Below are positions 1 through 12,650 of a stretch of DNA of 64,000 nucleotides, one piece after another. The stretch comes from Chamaecyparis obtusa (taxonomy: Eukaryota > Streptophyta > Pinopsida > Cupressales > Cupressaceae). The notes under the pieces are model-generated. The model searched no databases. It was not told the DNA's origin and saw only the letters and a list, made by a program, of their open reading frames with translations. Location: assembly GCA_027943335.1 (NCBI GenBank), contig BSBK01001162.1, forward strand, positions 248,001 to 312,000, given 5' to 3'. Each line of letters starts with the position of its first letter. The first letter of the stretch is position 1. The translations under genes and the position numbers were made by a program.

Positions 1-387
1 TTACAACATAAAGATCTCAACCGATCAAGAAAAGACTTTGGTATGATATGATGAACCGGGGAAGTCATAGTCAACTATTTGTTTTAACCAACTCTTTAAC
101 CGGGATTTACTGCACTAAATCTGGAAGACTTCGAGTTAACATGGTGATCGGTTTGAGGCACGTAAGAAGGTTTTAAAGCCAAAATATGTGGTTTTAAAAC
201 AAGGAGTTATCTCTTGTGAAGGAAAGGTGCTTGACAAGCATCTATTGTTTTCTTCATAAAGTAGATAAAGCAAGAGCACGCATCAGATGTTTCCTCAGTG
301 AACTAATACTCCATTGAGTGATGTATCCGAAAGGGATCTGAGGTTAGGTCATGCATGAGAGGTGCAATTAGGGCAAGAACTCTATAT

Positions 388-1213
<826 letters not shown>

Positions 1214-1896
1214 TATATTCTTTTGCCTGTTGAGAATATGAGTTGCCTTTATTCTGCCGAAGAAAAGAGTGAACCTGTACGCTTAAAGAAGCTAGGGTAA
1301 ATAGCAAAGAGAAGAAGAAAGAGAAGAGTGTGCAGAGAAGCACAATAGTAGAGGAGAAACACACCTGCGGTGATCGATGATGCTTCTCAGTTGAGCACAA
1401 ACAGAGATCTAATTAGGCTATGCATAGCCATTTGTGAAAGGTCATTCTTTCAATTGTTTTCTAGCAATTACAATAGTTAAATCCCAATATTTGGGTGGAC
1501 TCTAATAGGTTCCTTGTATCAAATCCCTTAACCGGGTGACATCTTATAAGGTGTTCTAAGTCCTCTAACCAGGCAGGCACTAACCAACCTTATTGTAACA
1601 AATCCCTTAATCAGGTCGCATCTTACAGTGCGTTGTAATCCTTTAACCAGGAGGGCTCCTAACAAGGCGTACTCCAGAAGAGTGCAGAATTTGTGAGACC
1701 TCCTCACACTGTGGTTTTCACCCTAATTGGGTTTCCACGTGATAAATTTGGTGTCACTGTGTGATTGTTTGCTTGATGTTATTTTATGCCTGAATCTGTT
1801 TGGCTTACAGTTATAAGTATACTTCACCAAATTTAAAGAGAAAAGTTTTAAAGGTGCTGATTCACCCCTCCCCTCTCAGCACCGGTTGGGACTGTC

Positions 1897-3432
1897 ATGT
1901 TTGCCACATGCAGTTCGGGTTTTAAAATTTGATGCGCACTTTCCTCACCACATCACTCACACATATCAATTGGGCTTTAAAACTCGAATGTCATGTTCAT
2001 TACATTAAACCCTTCTGCAGTTTGGGTTTTTAAATCCGTATTGCAACTTTGTGCAAGTTGTCCTACCTTAGTGGAGAAGTGGAGAATTTATCCACCATTA
2101 CATGAAGTATGTCCGAATTTTTGCAACTTTGGGAAATACTCAAATTCAGTGTTGTTGCTTTATTCTAGATGTCAGATCCTTCTTCAAGCCATAAGATCAT
2201 AAAGTACAAGTACCAAAAGTGGAAGAGACTCTGGATAACTTGAAATTCATTATGGGTAAACATAAGAAGGCCTTCAATAGTATAGAGGACTCCATCACAC
2301 AAGTTTGAGCATCTCTAGCTACACACTAGGACTGAATGACTGTGAAGTACAAGTTGCATTGCAGAAATATGAAGATTTCCTGGCAAAGAAAGATGATGAT
2401 GAGAACGTGTCTTTGGACACTTAGTCTATTCTTCTATGTTTTCCTTTTATGCTTTTGTAGTTTGCTTATGACATTTTACATTTGAATTGTAAAAATATAA
2501 TTACATGTAAGAACAACACAAGTCCAAATTCAAATAAGACTCTGTTGTTGAATAAGTCAAAGTTGTTGCACTTTTTCCTTTTTTTGCTTATATGGTCCCC
2601 ATTCTTTATAGGAGGCTCTTTTGTAAATAGGATCTTTTACCATATGCAACAAAACTCTGTCAGCTTTTAGAGCATTTTAAAACTTTGATTTTGAAGTACA
2701 AATTTAGATTTCGATCAATAAAAGAAGCAAGTTGCATTCAATCTATGTGTTGAATTGAATTGTTATGTGATGATAATGTTCTTATGTCTTTATTATTACA
2801 TGATCTTGAGTTGATTGAGTGTATTGTTGTGTTAATATTTATTTAAGAGAGATTCAAATCTTATTTTGTAGTCTTTGAGCTGCACTATTGAGTATGGAAA
2901 TTGTATAAGTATTTAAACTAGAAGCAACTTGGAGTCTTTGAGCTGCAATTATCTTCGAAGTTTATGTGTTTTGAGCTTTAGTGTATGTTGTAGACTTTGA
3001 GCTGCAAATACATTTCATGTTCATTTCCAAGTCTGCATAGGAAGTAACAAAATTCTTTGTGCTTTTGTGGGCTTCTTGGTCACTTAAAATCTACTGGTAT
3101 AGTTTTAGTTATTCTGTCGTTTAACTTATTGTATAACTGAATTATTGCTCCAATTAGTACTTTGTAGTGAACTACATCAGGGTTACAAGATTGTGTTTGA
3201 AGTTAATTGGAAGAAGAGAGAATCTATTCTAAAAGAAGAGAAAATGATGAGTGTCACACCCTATTGTTAACTTAGTGTAAATAAACTTAGTTAAGTGCTA
3301 AATTGTGTTTCATAGCAATAAGAAGGGAGCCTCCCCTTTCTGAGAGGAGAGATTTTATCTCATTACAGTGTGGCTGAAATAACTATTTTGCAATTGGTTG
3401 AATCAAGTTGATTGCAAAATAGTCACCCCATA
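1897..3432 (+). repeat. 5' LTR (incomplete) of a non-autonomous Gypsy element
   Basis: The segment 2617-3432 is closely repeated at 13431-14238, including the tract beginning TTTTGTAAATAGGATCTTTT and several copies of a TAGTCTTTGAGCTGCA motif. Its end at about 3432 is followed directly by a Gypsy primer-binding site. The left part (1897-2110) carries the same TTTAAA-centred palindromes as the other LTR copy. About 620 bp (roughly 1997-2617) is present here but missing between 13419 and 13431, so one copy has a large indel. The true 5' terminus is lost to the Copia LTR insertion ending at 1896. Confidence 0.75.
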
Positions 3433-3435
3433 GTT

Positions 3436-3455
3436 TTTGGCGACTCTGCTAGGGA
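3436..3455 (+). other. Primer-binding site of the Gypsy element
   Basis: The sequence TTTGGCGACTCTGCTAGGGA lies just after the LTR end. It resembles the TGGCGACTCTGCTGGGGA primer-binding sites known from plant Tat/Ogre-type Gypsy elements. It fixes the element as + strand and marks the start of its internal region. Confidence 0.75.
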
Positions 3456-3597
3456 TACAAATACACATCCAAAAACCTCAAGCTTTTGGTTGAAGTATAC
3501 TTGTATCTTATTGTTTGTAATTTCTTTTATCGTAGTTTGTCAAGCTTCCGCTTTGGTAGAACAAAGGTATACAAAAGGAACCAAGGAAATGTAAAAT

Positions 3598-4440
3598 GAC
3601 TGCTCAAGGTCCTTTGGGAAATGCTTTTGGTCCTTTGTATTTCACACTACCTCTACATGATCTTCCTTATGGTTCATGAAAGGATATTCCAAAGTTCTAT
3701 GGGGACGGTAAGCAACTTCCAGATGAGCACATTGTTGCATTTTACATTGCATGCGGAGTTCTTGGCGTAGAACATGGAGATGTATTTGTGAGATTATTTA
3801 TTGAAATTTGAAACACTCCAAGGAGTGGCTGCTGATTGGTTATACCATTTTGCACCACATACTATTACAAATTTGGTAACTCTTAGAACCAAATTTGAAG
3901 AAAGGTTCAAGCCTACTTAAGATGCTCATGCTCTGTTGGCTCAACTCACTTAGATGAAGAAAGAATCGCATGAGCCTATGAGTGAGTTCATTGCCAAGTT
4001 TAACAAGTTGGCAAATAGGATTCCAACTATTGCTCAGCTTCCAACTGAGAATTTCAAGTGCTTCATCAACGCTCAGTTATCTGAGGTAAGGTTTTTGTTA
4101 AGAAGGGAAGCCCCAACTGATCTTGCAACTGCATAGACTTTAGCCACAGAGTTTGAAGATGATCTGATTCTTGCTGAAAAGATACGAAAAGATCCAAATA
4201 AATCCAAAGGAATTTCTTTTAGATCATTTGTTACAAGCACTACAAATCCTATGGTGCAGAAGTTGGCTAATGAGTTGTTGTCAAGAAGCAAATTTCTCAA
4301 GGTTCGTCCTTTACTCCTTATAAATATATTCCAAGGAGAAACTATCAAAATAATGCTTCCAACTATGTTGCGAGGAACTTGAATAGGCTTCCTTCACCAT
4401 TGGAGAGGCTTGCACTTGAAGACTACCACCAAATGTAGCT
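3598..4440 (+). pseudogene. Gypsy retrotransposon gag (broken)
   Basis: A start codon at 3598 begins MTAQGPLGNAFGPLYF, and the frame continues, with stops and shifts, through an Ty3/Gypsy Retrotrans_gag-like region: GVAADWLYHFAPHTITNLV, LRTKFEERFKPT, then MKKESHEPMSEFIAKFNKLA and LPTENFKCFINAQLSEVRF. The latter matches the usual gag pattern of a tryptophan-containing capsid core followed by a polar helix region. In-frame stops include TAG at 3952-3954 and TAG just after LATA (4134-4136), both where CAG is expected. Gag would form the virus-like particle. No zinc knuckle, protease, RT or integrase follows, so the element depended on another for transposition. Confidence 0.75.
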
Positions 4441-4491
4441 GTGGGTTATTATTAAGCTGAACAAAGTCATCTTCAATCATTTGAATATCAA

Positions 4492-5214
4492 ATGGAAGAT
4501 GTTGCTAATCTCTTCTAGGATGAAGCGGATATAGCTAGTGACTTTAACATCTAGTTGATGCACTTTAAAAAAGTTGTTGAACAAGAAGATACTATGCAAG
4601 AAACCATGTCGAATAAGCAATAGGTGGTTGAAGGATACTTTGACGAAGTGTTGGTCCATCAAGATGTAAATGAGGACAACCATGTCTTAAGTTGTGAAAA
4701 GATGGATATGCATGAAGGTATCGGTCAAGTTGAACAAGATGAAAATAATGAATCTATGTATCAAGGTATGGCTTTTGAAACTCCTTTAGTTTTTTAAGAA
4801 AAGTGTCATGAACTTGAACATATTCTGCACAAGGAAGCTAACAAGGAACTTGATGAAGATCTTTTCACAAACATAATAGAGGAGTTTTTTTCAAGTCTTG
4901 ATGACAACTCAACATCTCTCAAATCTGAAATTTGTGGACAACATAATGAAGTAATAAATGCAGCCATGCTTTCATTTGAATCACATGTGGTAACTCGTAG
5001 TCTCATACCAATCAACATGCGGTTGTGGTTGGTGAAGCAGTTGTCAAAGGTGGAACCGGTAAAAATAATTCTGATTTTGTCCTTCCAAGGGGATGTCTTA
5101 TAAGACATCTAGCTTGGCTGGAAGCCAACAGGTCATGCTTGCATCCAAGCATGATAATACAGTTGAGAACGAAGCTGAGGATGCACTTGTAGCTGAGCAA
5201 GAACAATTAATCTG
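4492..5214 (+). pseudogene. Unknown acidic ORF downstream of Gypsy gag
   Basis: From ATG at 4492 one frame reads an unusually acidic protein: MEDVANLF, DEADIASDFN, VEGYFDEVLVHQDVNEDNHV, EANKELDEDLFTNIIEEFF, LDDNSTSLKSEICG. It is broken by about four TAG/TAA stops, and probably by a frameshift near 5010, after which another frame gives ENEAEDALVAEQEQLI and ends at about 5214. I do not recognise it as protease, RT, RNase H or integrase. Its place after gag and its composition suggest an extra ORF of a large non-autonomous Tat-like element, but that is inference. Confidence 0.45.
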
Positions 5215-5231
5215 ATATATCCACTCTTAAT

Positions 5232-5490
5232 TGTAAGAAGTTTCTCTGATACCATGTAAGAATTACTTTGATGCAATGAAAGAATTTTTCTAAGGCAATT
5301 GCCAAGATCTAGAAGCCCAATGAATAGCACAAAGAGAGACAAAATGATATGATAAGAATAAGTTGTATTCTCACCATGTGCAAATAAATGTGCAAACTCC
5401 TAGGTGTCTATTATGCAAACTACTATGCAATGCATTATCTTAAGTAAGCTTAAATAAAGTGTAGTTAGTGAATATTTAATTACACCAACA
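5232..5490 (-). repeat. 3' LTR (internally deleted) of the minus-strand element
   Basis: Both termini match the partner at 7320-7888, including the shared GAAGCCCAATGAATAGCACA tract. The join at ATTCTCACCATGTGCAAAT shows one deletion of about 310 bp relative to the other LTR. A G-rich polypurine tract (on the minus strand) abuts its start at 5491-5500. Confidence 0.8.
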
Positions 5491-5502
5491 CCCCCCTTAA
5501 GT

Positions 5503-7306
5503 GCAACTTAGGGGAATCCACTTAAACTCACATTGCTAGATGACAATGCAAGACGGTTCCTGACTACATAGCCATATTAGGTACCCATGTACAATATGCA
5601 AATGCAATCTCTCACAAAGCGGAAAAAGGGAGAAAACCACATGGGACATAACTCCCCTCCAAAAAAAGAGATGAAAACACACGATGTATGGATGGATGGA
5701 GGACTCAAGACCCCGCCAAGACTACATACATCATGTACATACACTAAATTATACCCCCATAGGAAGAAAAGGAGACAACTAGGCCCCCTATAATGAACAA
5801 TCTCCTGTAAATATGGTAAGTGCTTGAAGACAAAACATAGTCCAATGCCTACAAACAACATTTCTCCCCGTGGGAAGAAGATAAACCAAGTATAATTGCA
5901 GGAATGCTTCACATTCTAGATAGGAATTAGGAAGTAGAATCCAAATGAAGTATGATGATGACGTCTCCTAAATCTTGTCATGTGTCGCCATGTCCTTGGA
6001 TGATGAAGATGCCACAAACCAATCAAGAACATGCCCAATCATAGTAGAAGTTGACAAACAAGGAACCAATGGAAACTGATTGTGAACAAACTCCAAAGAC
6101 AATGATGAAGTGACAACATTGTTGCCATAACTATCATCAAATATAAGTGATGCCTCTAAAACTGAGATTTCTGCAAAATCTGTCCACCAAACCATAAAAT
6201 TACACTACCACAAGAAAATTCATGATTTTCTACCCCAAATAAAAAAAAATTGTTTTGAAAAAGACCTCAAAATGAGCAAGATATGAGCCTTCAAAGTTCG
6301 ACTGCAAAAATTGAAAAGCTCAATGGTGAGGGGTCTAAAATTTCAAAAATGCGTTGACGTCATAAAAAAGGGCATAAATTTGACGGTTATTTGATTGTCA
6401 CTGGCATCTAATGAGCTTAAATTTGACGGTCTTGTGCTTGTCACAGGAAAAAAGCCAGTCTAAACTTGATGTTCTAGCGACTGTCACAATAAAAAAAAAC
6501 ATCCAGTTATGGTAGTTAGACGACCGCAAGATTTAACATACAACTTGCAGACATGGCAAAAAAGGATTCGCTGTCGGCGCTGACTAGGTGTATGGTAGGT
6601 CGTTGACGTGTTCGCCTATGTGTTTTGTTAGGGCCACGTATCACTTGGAATGTCCGCCCAATGGTTGTTTTGTGACCGCGTGGCTCTACTAGATGAAGCT
6701 GCATGACACAGTGGGGACGTGACAGTTGGGTGCTGAGGGGGCCGGCTTTGGAGGCACTGGAGCGGCGATGTGTAGTGGCCGACAAGGTGGTGTGGGATGT
6801 TTGATGATTTTCTTGTTTTTATACACAGCCTCTCCGAACCAATACAAAGAGCTTGTCATGTGGATTGTAGCACACTGATGGGTGGTATTTGCTGACTATA
6901 ATATATAATGACTCGTGTAGATAATTGGGGCTGTTTGTGAACCCTACAAAATTCACAGGGGGTACGGTCCTCAAAACAATTTTTGCAGAGAAAAAAATCT
7001 TGAAATAAAATATTGTGCGAAAAATGAAATGGAAATTGTAGGATTTTTTTTTAAATTTTTCCAATTGTACTGTCGTAGATTAGACCGTACGACCTGATTT
7101 GCAATTTTTTTTGCCTCAAATTTGACTTTTGCCTAAAATAGACAAATTATAGTCAAAATTTGTTGGAATAGCCTCTTGGACGCAATGGTGAGGTTAGATC
7201 TTTCTCTAGACACTCCCACATATCCTTGCTCCCCAGATCTAAATGCAAGTCCTCCAACGAATGAAGCAAGATCTCTCCAAATAGGCTATGCAATCAATGC
7301 TCAAAT
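5503..7306. other. Interior of the minus-strand element, no gene recognised
   Basis: No gag, protease, integrase or RT motif is visible on either strand. Around 6370-6490 the + strand shows two or three spaced AAATTTGACGGT...TGTCAC units. Open stretches on the minus strand at 6516-6785 and 6819-7064 resemble no family I know. Confidence 0.6.
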
Positions 7307-7319
7307 GGCTTTGATACCA

Positions 7320-7888
7320 TGTAAGAATTTGCTCTAATACCATGTAAGAATTGTTTTGATGCAATGAAAGAATTTGCCTAAGGCAATATGCCAAGATGTA
7401 GAAGCCCAATGAATAGCACAAAGAGAGACAAAATGATATGATAAGAATAAGTTCTATTCTCACCAATTTGATTAATTGAATCAATAATAATGAATGAGCT
7501 AACTAAACTCAATTGGTAAATACAATGAAGATGTGCCCTCTTATATAGGCAAGGCAATAAGAGACTATGATAAGGAGGAGATAGGCTATTACCCACACAA
7601 GGAGGAATCACATGTCCACCAAAGGTGGATCATCCTCCATTATACAATGAAGTATGTGCAATATGTGTAGGATGATAATGTGATAAATGCACTAAAAGTG
7701 GATTTTACACATAAAGTGGCATATGATAACAACTATCACCACCTAAAGTGGAATTTCTCCTACATCATGTGCAAATAAAGGTGCAAACTCCTAGGTGTCT
7801 AATATGCAAACTACTATGCAATGCATTATCCTAATTCGTAAGTAAGCTTAAGTAAAATGTAATCAGTGAATATTCAATCTCACTAACA
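7320..7888 (-). repeat. 5' LTR of the minus-strand element
   Basis: This 569-bp LTR is the fuller copy. It is followed on the minus strand by the initiator-Met-type primer-binding site. Its central 310 bp, absent from the other LTR, contains CTATATAAG-like sequence on the minus strand near 7535-7550 (TTATATAGG on +), a possible TATA element. Confidence 0.8.
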
Positions 7889-8560
7889 TGAACAATGTTA
7901 CATATGATCAATTTGATGTTGTAAGTGGATTTGTTCATTTCTTCCAAGAAGTGGTGCATCAACTTATTGCACAACTATTTATAATTCATCTTTGTGTAGC
8001 TGCCTATAATCATGTGAATGATTGGAAGTTGTTTAAGAAGGGAAGCTACTTTGGAGAACGAGTTAATGGTTTCATTTGAGAAGGTTTTGTTGTTGGTTAA
8101 TCTAGATTCGGTTGGTTTTTTGTTTCCAATATGTGCAGTTACACAAAGTTGAGTCTTGTTTTCGTCCAAGTGCTAAAGCACATTGTCTTTGTCTTTTTGT
8201 GTTTTTTGTTACCTGACTGTATAACCTAATGGGTGGATGAAAGCACTTAGAGTTATGAGGATTCTTCTCTCTTCAATTCTTTCAGAGAATGACTCTAGGA
8301 AGCTCCCCTGTCAGAGCCAATTGTTATCTTTGATTTTAGCTCGCTCAAATTGTGGGATAACCCCTATGAAGCTTTTTCATTTTGTAGCCCACGTCCTCTA
8401 AGCACACATGTCGAGACAATTCCTAATTGCTCTCATGCGTAGTCTAATCCCTCAAAAAGTAATTTCAATCAGATTCCCTTTCTACCTTATTTTTTTTTGA
8501 CAAAACTTAGTTTTTTGAGATTTAGTCATTTTCTAACTCATGCGAATTTCAGAGTTTTTC
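7889..8560 (+). other. 3' internal remnant of the Gypsy element
   Basis: This stretch resumes the Gypsy element after the minus-strand insertion. An open piece at 7888-8079 reads NDWKLFKKGSYFGERVNGFI near its end. I cannot assign a domain. The 3' LTR must start somewhere between about 8330 and 8590, since palindromic LTR repeats begin at about 8590, but no polypurine tract or TG terminus could be placed with confidence. Confidence 0.4.
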
Positions 8561-8719
8561 AGTGCCCTTGCACATGTTCTTTATCGCATGTTGCAGTTTG
8601 AGTTTTAAAATCCTAATTGCATGTTAACACCCACATTGCATTTGACCTAAATGCAAATTGGGTTTTAAATGTCGATTTGCATCGTCCTTTGTCTCATTGC
8701 AGACAATATGTTGATCGAA

Positions 8720-9177
8720 GAATTCTCTTCTTCACTTGTTGGCCCCATTGTGGGGGTGCTAGTGTTGTGGACTACGCCCTCTCTTGTTCCTCCTTCATCC
8801 CCTCCATCAGCCATTTCACCATCACCTCCCTTCCCCTTGCTAACCATGCCCTCCTTAGCCTTTCCATTTGCGTGTCCCCTTCTCTCCCTCCCCCCACCTC
8901 CACCCCTCCTTCCTGGAGCTGCCACCTCCACCCCGCACTTCGTTTTGCTTTGAGGATGGAGACCAAGGCCTCTTCACCCATTTCCTCAGACAACTCCCCC
9001 CGGATTCCTTCTCCACCCTTAAGTGCACTTCCTCCATGTTTGATCGCCTTTCCGCCGTTATTTGGGAGTCTACCCTCCTCTCTTTTCCCCACCACACCAC
9101 CTCATTGATCCATCTCCTGAAGCATAAGAACACATGTCCTATGAACAAGTGGTATGATGGTGATTGCAAGTCCTTCC
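8720..9177 (+). pseudogene. LINE endonuclease C-terminus and linker
   Basis: The frame beginning near 8720 reads GGASVVDYALSCSSF and then LPLANHALLSLSI, matching the end of the APE endonuclease fold (family pattern S.VDY.L ... SDH.PL). The catalytic SDH is degraded to ANH. A frameshift near 8900-8950 moves the reading to WYDGDCKSF at 9150-9176, the linker motif also seen as AWFDKECKR in the minus-strand LINE. The linker resumes after the solo LTR at 10437 with HCTLCTTSTHH and FLRHKKHIFITQSS. The endonuclease would nick target DNA for priming. Confidence 0.65.
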
Positions 9178-10436
9178 TGTAAGAACCCTTCTAAGGTTCA
9201 ATCTGCTGAACTGAAATTTCTTGTTTTGGTTTTTATTGTTTTCAAGTTTTTGTATTTTTGATAAGGGTTTTGCATAAAAAGCAAGACATAGACAGAAAAG
9301 AAAATTCTGAAATTGAAAACTAATTTATATTTCAATGGTAGATGATATTCTTTATTCATTCCTCTTCAATACTTAACATAAAATTGTCTAAATCAAGATG
9401 ACATACTAATTTATTGATAAAACCCTTTTGAGACCCTTGGTGGTGCATATGATTTTTAATAATTTTTTAGAAGCTCTCAACCCAAAAATCGTACCATATG
9501 AAGGTGTAAAGAGTACGGCTGGAAATGAACAGTCAAAAAGCAATAAGTACAGCCCTCTACAATCAGCAATTAAATCTTTTATTCAGTCAATGCAATCTGC
9601 TCAAACATCCACTCTCAATTTGACAATAAATTCTCAAATTTGTTCTACCAATCAGCTCAATTTTGACCTCTGGATGAAGCCAAACCCTCTAGCACAATCA
9701 TATGATATTGCACACCCTCTATATGCTGATACAATGAAACCTCTAGTTTTCTACAATGTCGACAAGCCCCAAAACCTGCAAAAATCTAGTTTTCTACAAC
9801 TCCAATGCTCCAGAAATCTTCAATCAAAATCATCAATCAACATAATGAATTTGATTTCTCTTGCAACTATTAAATATCTTCAAGAAGTGCAATTTCCCCA
9901 AAAAGCATTTTAAATGTTATTTCATTTCAACTTGGGAAAACTTTTAATAATTCATTAAGTTTGGCATTTATAATTAATTACTCAACTGGTCCCCTTCCAA
10001 TGATGAATAGACCCTCAACTGAAGTGAAATTATAAAGTTATGTTATAACTTTATAATAAACTATTTTTTACAATTTAATATCATTTTGGCCACAAAATTA
10101 TTAATAACTCTCAAACCGCTTATTATTTCACTTTGTCATCTGAACTGGGAGTTCATCCTATAATTCCCCATGTGACCAAATACCATTTCTAAAAATAGAA
10201 AGCGTCCATCTCTACCACTCCAAAAATTGCTATAAATAACAATAAACTCACTATAAATAGAAATCATGGCATACGGAGTCCTAGAGACCTCAAACGAACA
10301 CCAATCCCGCAAAGCTCAGGTCTTTGAAGAAGATGCATCTCTCAAGAGACCCTCTATCCAACCTCATTAGCCTATGAGGGTCAGTTAATAGGCTAATCCC
10401 TCGAACTCTGACGCTCACGAAAATGCGGACATTACA
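9178..10436. repeat. Solo LTR inside the LINE
   Basis: The segment begins TGTAAGAACCC and ends GCGGACATTACA, with CTTCC on both sides (9173-9177 and 10437-10441). Removing it and one CTTCC rejoins the LINE linker frame (CKSF to HCTLC). The reverse strand starts TGTAATGTCCGC, like the LTRs at 20160, 21630 and 62870, so it probably lies in minus orientation. The 161-residue open frame at 9428-9913 is LTR sequence without a known domain. An internal region is absent, so unequal recombination left only one LTR. Confidence 0.9.
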
Positions 10437-10639
10437 CTTCCACTGCACTTTATGCACGACTTCCACCCATCACCTAACTTCCTTCAAACGGCTGAAATAC
10501 TCTTACCACCAATTCCTCCGCCACAAGAAACACATTTTCATCACGCAATCTAGTAGAACCCATCGGGTCTCAACCTGCAGTCTCCCAAAGCCTTCTAGCA
10601 CACCATTTTTCCTCCTTTCCCCTTACCCCCCACCTTGGA

Positions 10640-12260
10640 TCACACCTCACTAGTCTCCCACACCTCCACCCTTTATGATATCCCCAACCAACCTTCCATC
10701 CATATCACCCCTCTCCCCCATTGCCATCTTTTCACCTACACCAACATCAGAAAGGTGGATAGGTCCATGAACAGTAGCAGGGTTGTAGATGAGGAAGGGT
10801 TCCAAGTGGAACTCTTCAAGCACGACATCACAGTGTTGGGCCCCTTCCTCACAGATCTCGTCAACAGAGTGGTTTGCACGGGTTCCCCCCTTCTTGGTTG
10901 CGACATATCATCCATCCAATTCACAAGGTTGGCCTGGTCTTAGATCCCAACAACTACAAGACTATTATGGTTGGGCATACTTTCGTTAAATTGTATGCCA
11001 CAGTGTTGCACAATATTATATCTCAGGAGTTGGATCAATGCCATATTCAAGCTAGAGGACAGGCTGGTTTTCGATTGGATTATCAGACCATGGACCATAT
11101 TTTGATTCTCAGAGCTATTATTGAGGAGGCTCGCCATCACTCCTCGAAGGTTTATGGTTGCCTTGTGGATTTTCGCAAAGCTTTCAATTCTGCTCCCAAG
11201 GTGGCCCTTTTCTAGAGACTTTGTGACATTGGTATTTTTGACACTCTTGATTGCCATCATTAGACTCTATGAGACAGTTGTGGGTCGCATTAGGACACTT
11301 CATGGGGTGTCGGACTTTATCTGGAGCACCATCGGGGTAAAGAAGGGTTTCCCTCCGTCCCCTACCTTGTTTGGGCTTTACATTGATGAGTTGGAGCCTT
11401 TTCTTTAGGAGCACTCGCTTCCGAGGGATGGTTGTTCTTTACACTAGGTCTTGATTTCTATCTTGCTCTTTGTGGATGATGTGGTCCTCTTGGCCTCCTC
11501 TCCGGAGGCCTCACAAAGACTTCATGATGGCCTCGCCTCTTTCTACGACTCACGACAGTTGATAGTTAACCTAGGAAAGACTAGGGTAATGGCCTTCAAT
11601 AGTCTCAAGACCTCTCACCTCCACTTCTTCTTTTAGGGCGCGGAGGTGGAGATCTCATCTTTGTATATGTACTTGGGGGTCAAGTTCTCTAGCCCTCGCT
11701 TCAATATGAGACCTTCCCTAGAACCCCACATTAACAAAGGGTATGGTTCTTTGGCCCTTCTGGAGAGACAGTGTTTTTGGCATCACTTCTATAACACCAT
11801 GTCCAAGATGGCTCTTATGGACACTTTGATTAGGCCAACAATGCTTTACGGGTCTGTTGTATGGCGGCCTTCCCTGCTGGGGACAGGATGGGCCTTAGCT
11901 GGGTGGGTCCAAACCCTCCTTAGGCGCATCATCAGATGCAAGCAGTCTATTCTCACAGTATGGTTCTTGCTGAGTTTGGTGCCCACCCTTTCAGGCTTGG
12001 TACCATCTTCAATCAAGTTTGGTTCTTACATCGTCTTCGATGCTTTGCGGATTCTTTTGAGGGTTGTCACAGGTATCCTTACCTTGCCTACCGCTCCTTG
12101 TGGGCAATTGTGGGTGCTGACCCGTCAGGTTAGGCTCGGTGCTGGTTCGCTCAGGCTTCTGCTCTTTTGAGTTTGGTTGGGATTGAGATTGATAATCTTC
12201 CTCCTTTCCGATACTCATTGGATGCCCCCTCTCATCTTCTTCCGTCTCGGTAGGAGCTGA
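10640..12260 (+). pseudogene. LINE reverse transcriptase (broken)
   Basis: In several frames the order of RT blocks can be followed: QARGQAGFRLDYQTMDHILI (11050 region), YGCLVDFRKAFNSA (canonical DFRKAFD, here D to N), KKGFPPSPTLFGLYIDELE (canonical KQGCPLSPTLFGLYIDELE), then FVDDVVLLASS at 11466-11500 as the catalytic YADD box, followed by VNLGKTRVMAFNS and MYLGVKFSS. The aspartate pair of the FVDD box is intact, but stops and shifts occur every 100-250 bp. The enzyme would copy LINE RNA at the nicked target. This copy is a fossil. Confidence 0.85.
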
Positions 12261-12379
12261 ATATGCACATCAGGATGGACATTTCCACACAGTATATCCT
12301 TACTACTTGGGTTAGTCCCCAAGGGGGACTTCACTTGAGGATGGCTTACTACGCAGAGCATTTTATCGAGATACAGGAC

Positions 12380-12650
12380 GGGATAATTGTTCGTCCTTTG
12401 TACCTTTCTCACTGCTGGTCACGTGCTCCCTGCATCTCATTGGGTTCCTTTAGAGTGGGTTCACATCGGCTCTGCATTCAAACCGACCATCAGGGACAAT
12501 CGAATTTGCCAGCTTTTCCACATGGGGGAGATTGAGACGGAGACACATTTCATTTTCCACTGCCCCATCTACTATGAGATCAGAGGGAGATTCTATTGCA
12601 TGTTTAGAGAGACTCAGTCTCTCCCCTCCTTTAGGTACACCGATTAGAGG
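12380..12650 (+). pseudogene. LINE C-terminal zinc-finger region
   Basis: The frame reads ICQLFHMGEIETETHFIFHC followed by PIYYEIRGRFYC, matching the zf-RVT pattern CxxC...HxxxxC of plant L1-type ORF2 ends. One cysteine of the first pair reads phenylalanine. The minus-strand LINE has the same domain with CRFC and HFILEC. After about 12650 no coding is visible up to the 3' end near 13118. Confidence 0.6.

Larger units (their letters stand above)
5232..7888 (-). mobile_element. Short non-autonomous LTR retrotransposon on the minus strand
   Basis: Read on the minus strand: 5' LTR 7888-7320 (starts TGTTAGTGAGATTG, ends ATTCTTACA), then the primer-binding site TGGTATCAAAGCC (7319-7307), an internal region of about 1.8 kb, a polypurine tract TTAAGGGGGG (5500-5491), and the 3' LTR 5490-5232 (TGTTGGTGTAATT to CTTCTTACA). 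The LTRs align at both ends, but the 3' copy lacks about 310 bp. The interior has no recognisable gag or pol, making this a TRIM/LARD-like element with a Copia-type primer site. It lies inside the Gypsy internal region. The flanks (TTAAT and TGAAC) do not form a clear duplication. Confidence 0.8.

Noticed and set aside
8617..9182. Overlapping open frames on both strands rich in Pro, Ser and Leu, 90-160 residues
   Set aside because: They are frames of the LINE endonuclease end and linker in C-rich sequence. GASVVDYA and WYDGDCKSF place the true reading; the others are shadows.
9428..9913. A 161-residue open frame starting MRPLVVHMIFNN
   Set aside because: It lies wholly inside the solo LTR 9178-10436, which has CTTCC duplications, and shows no known domain.
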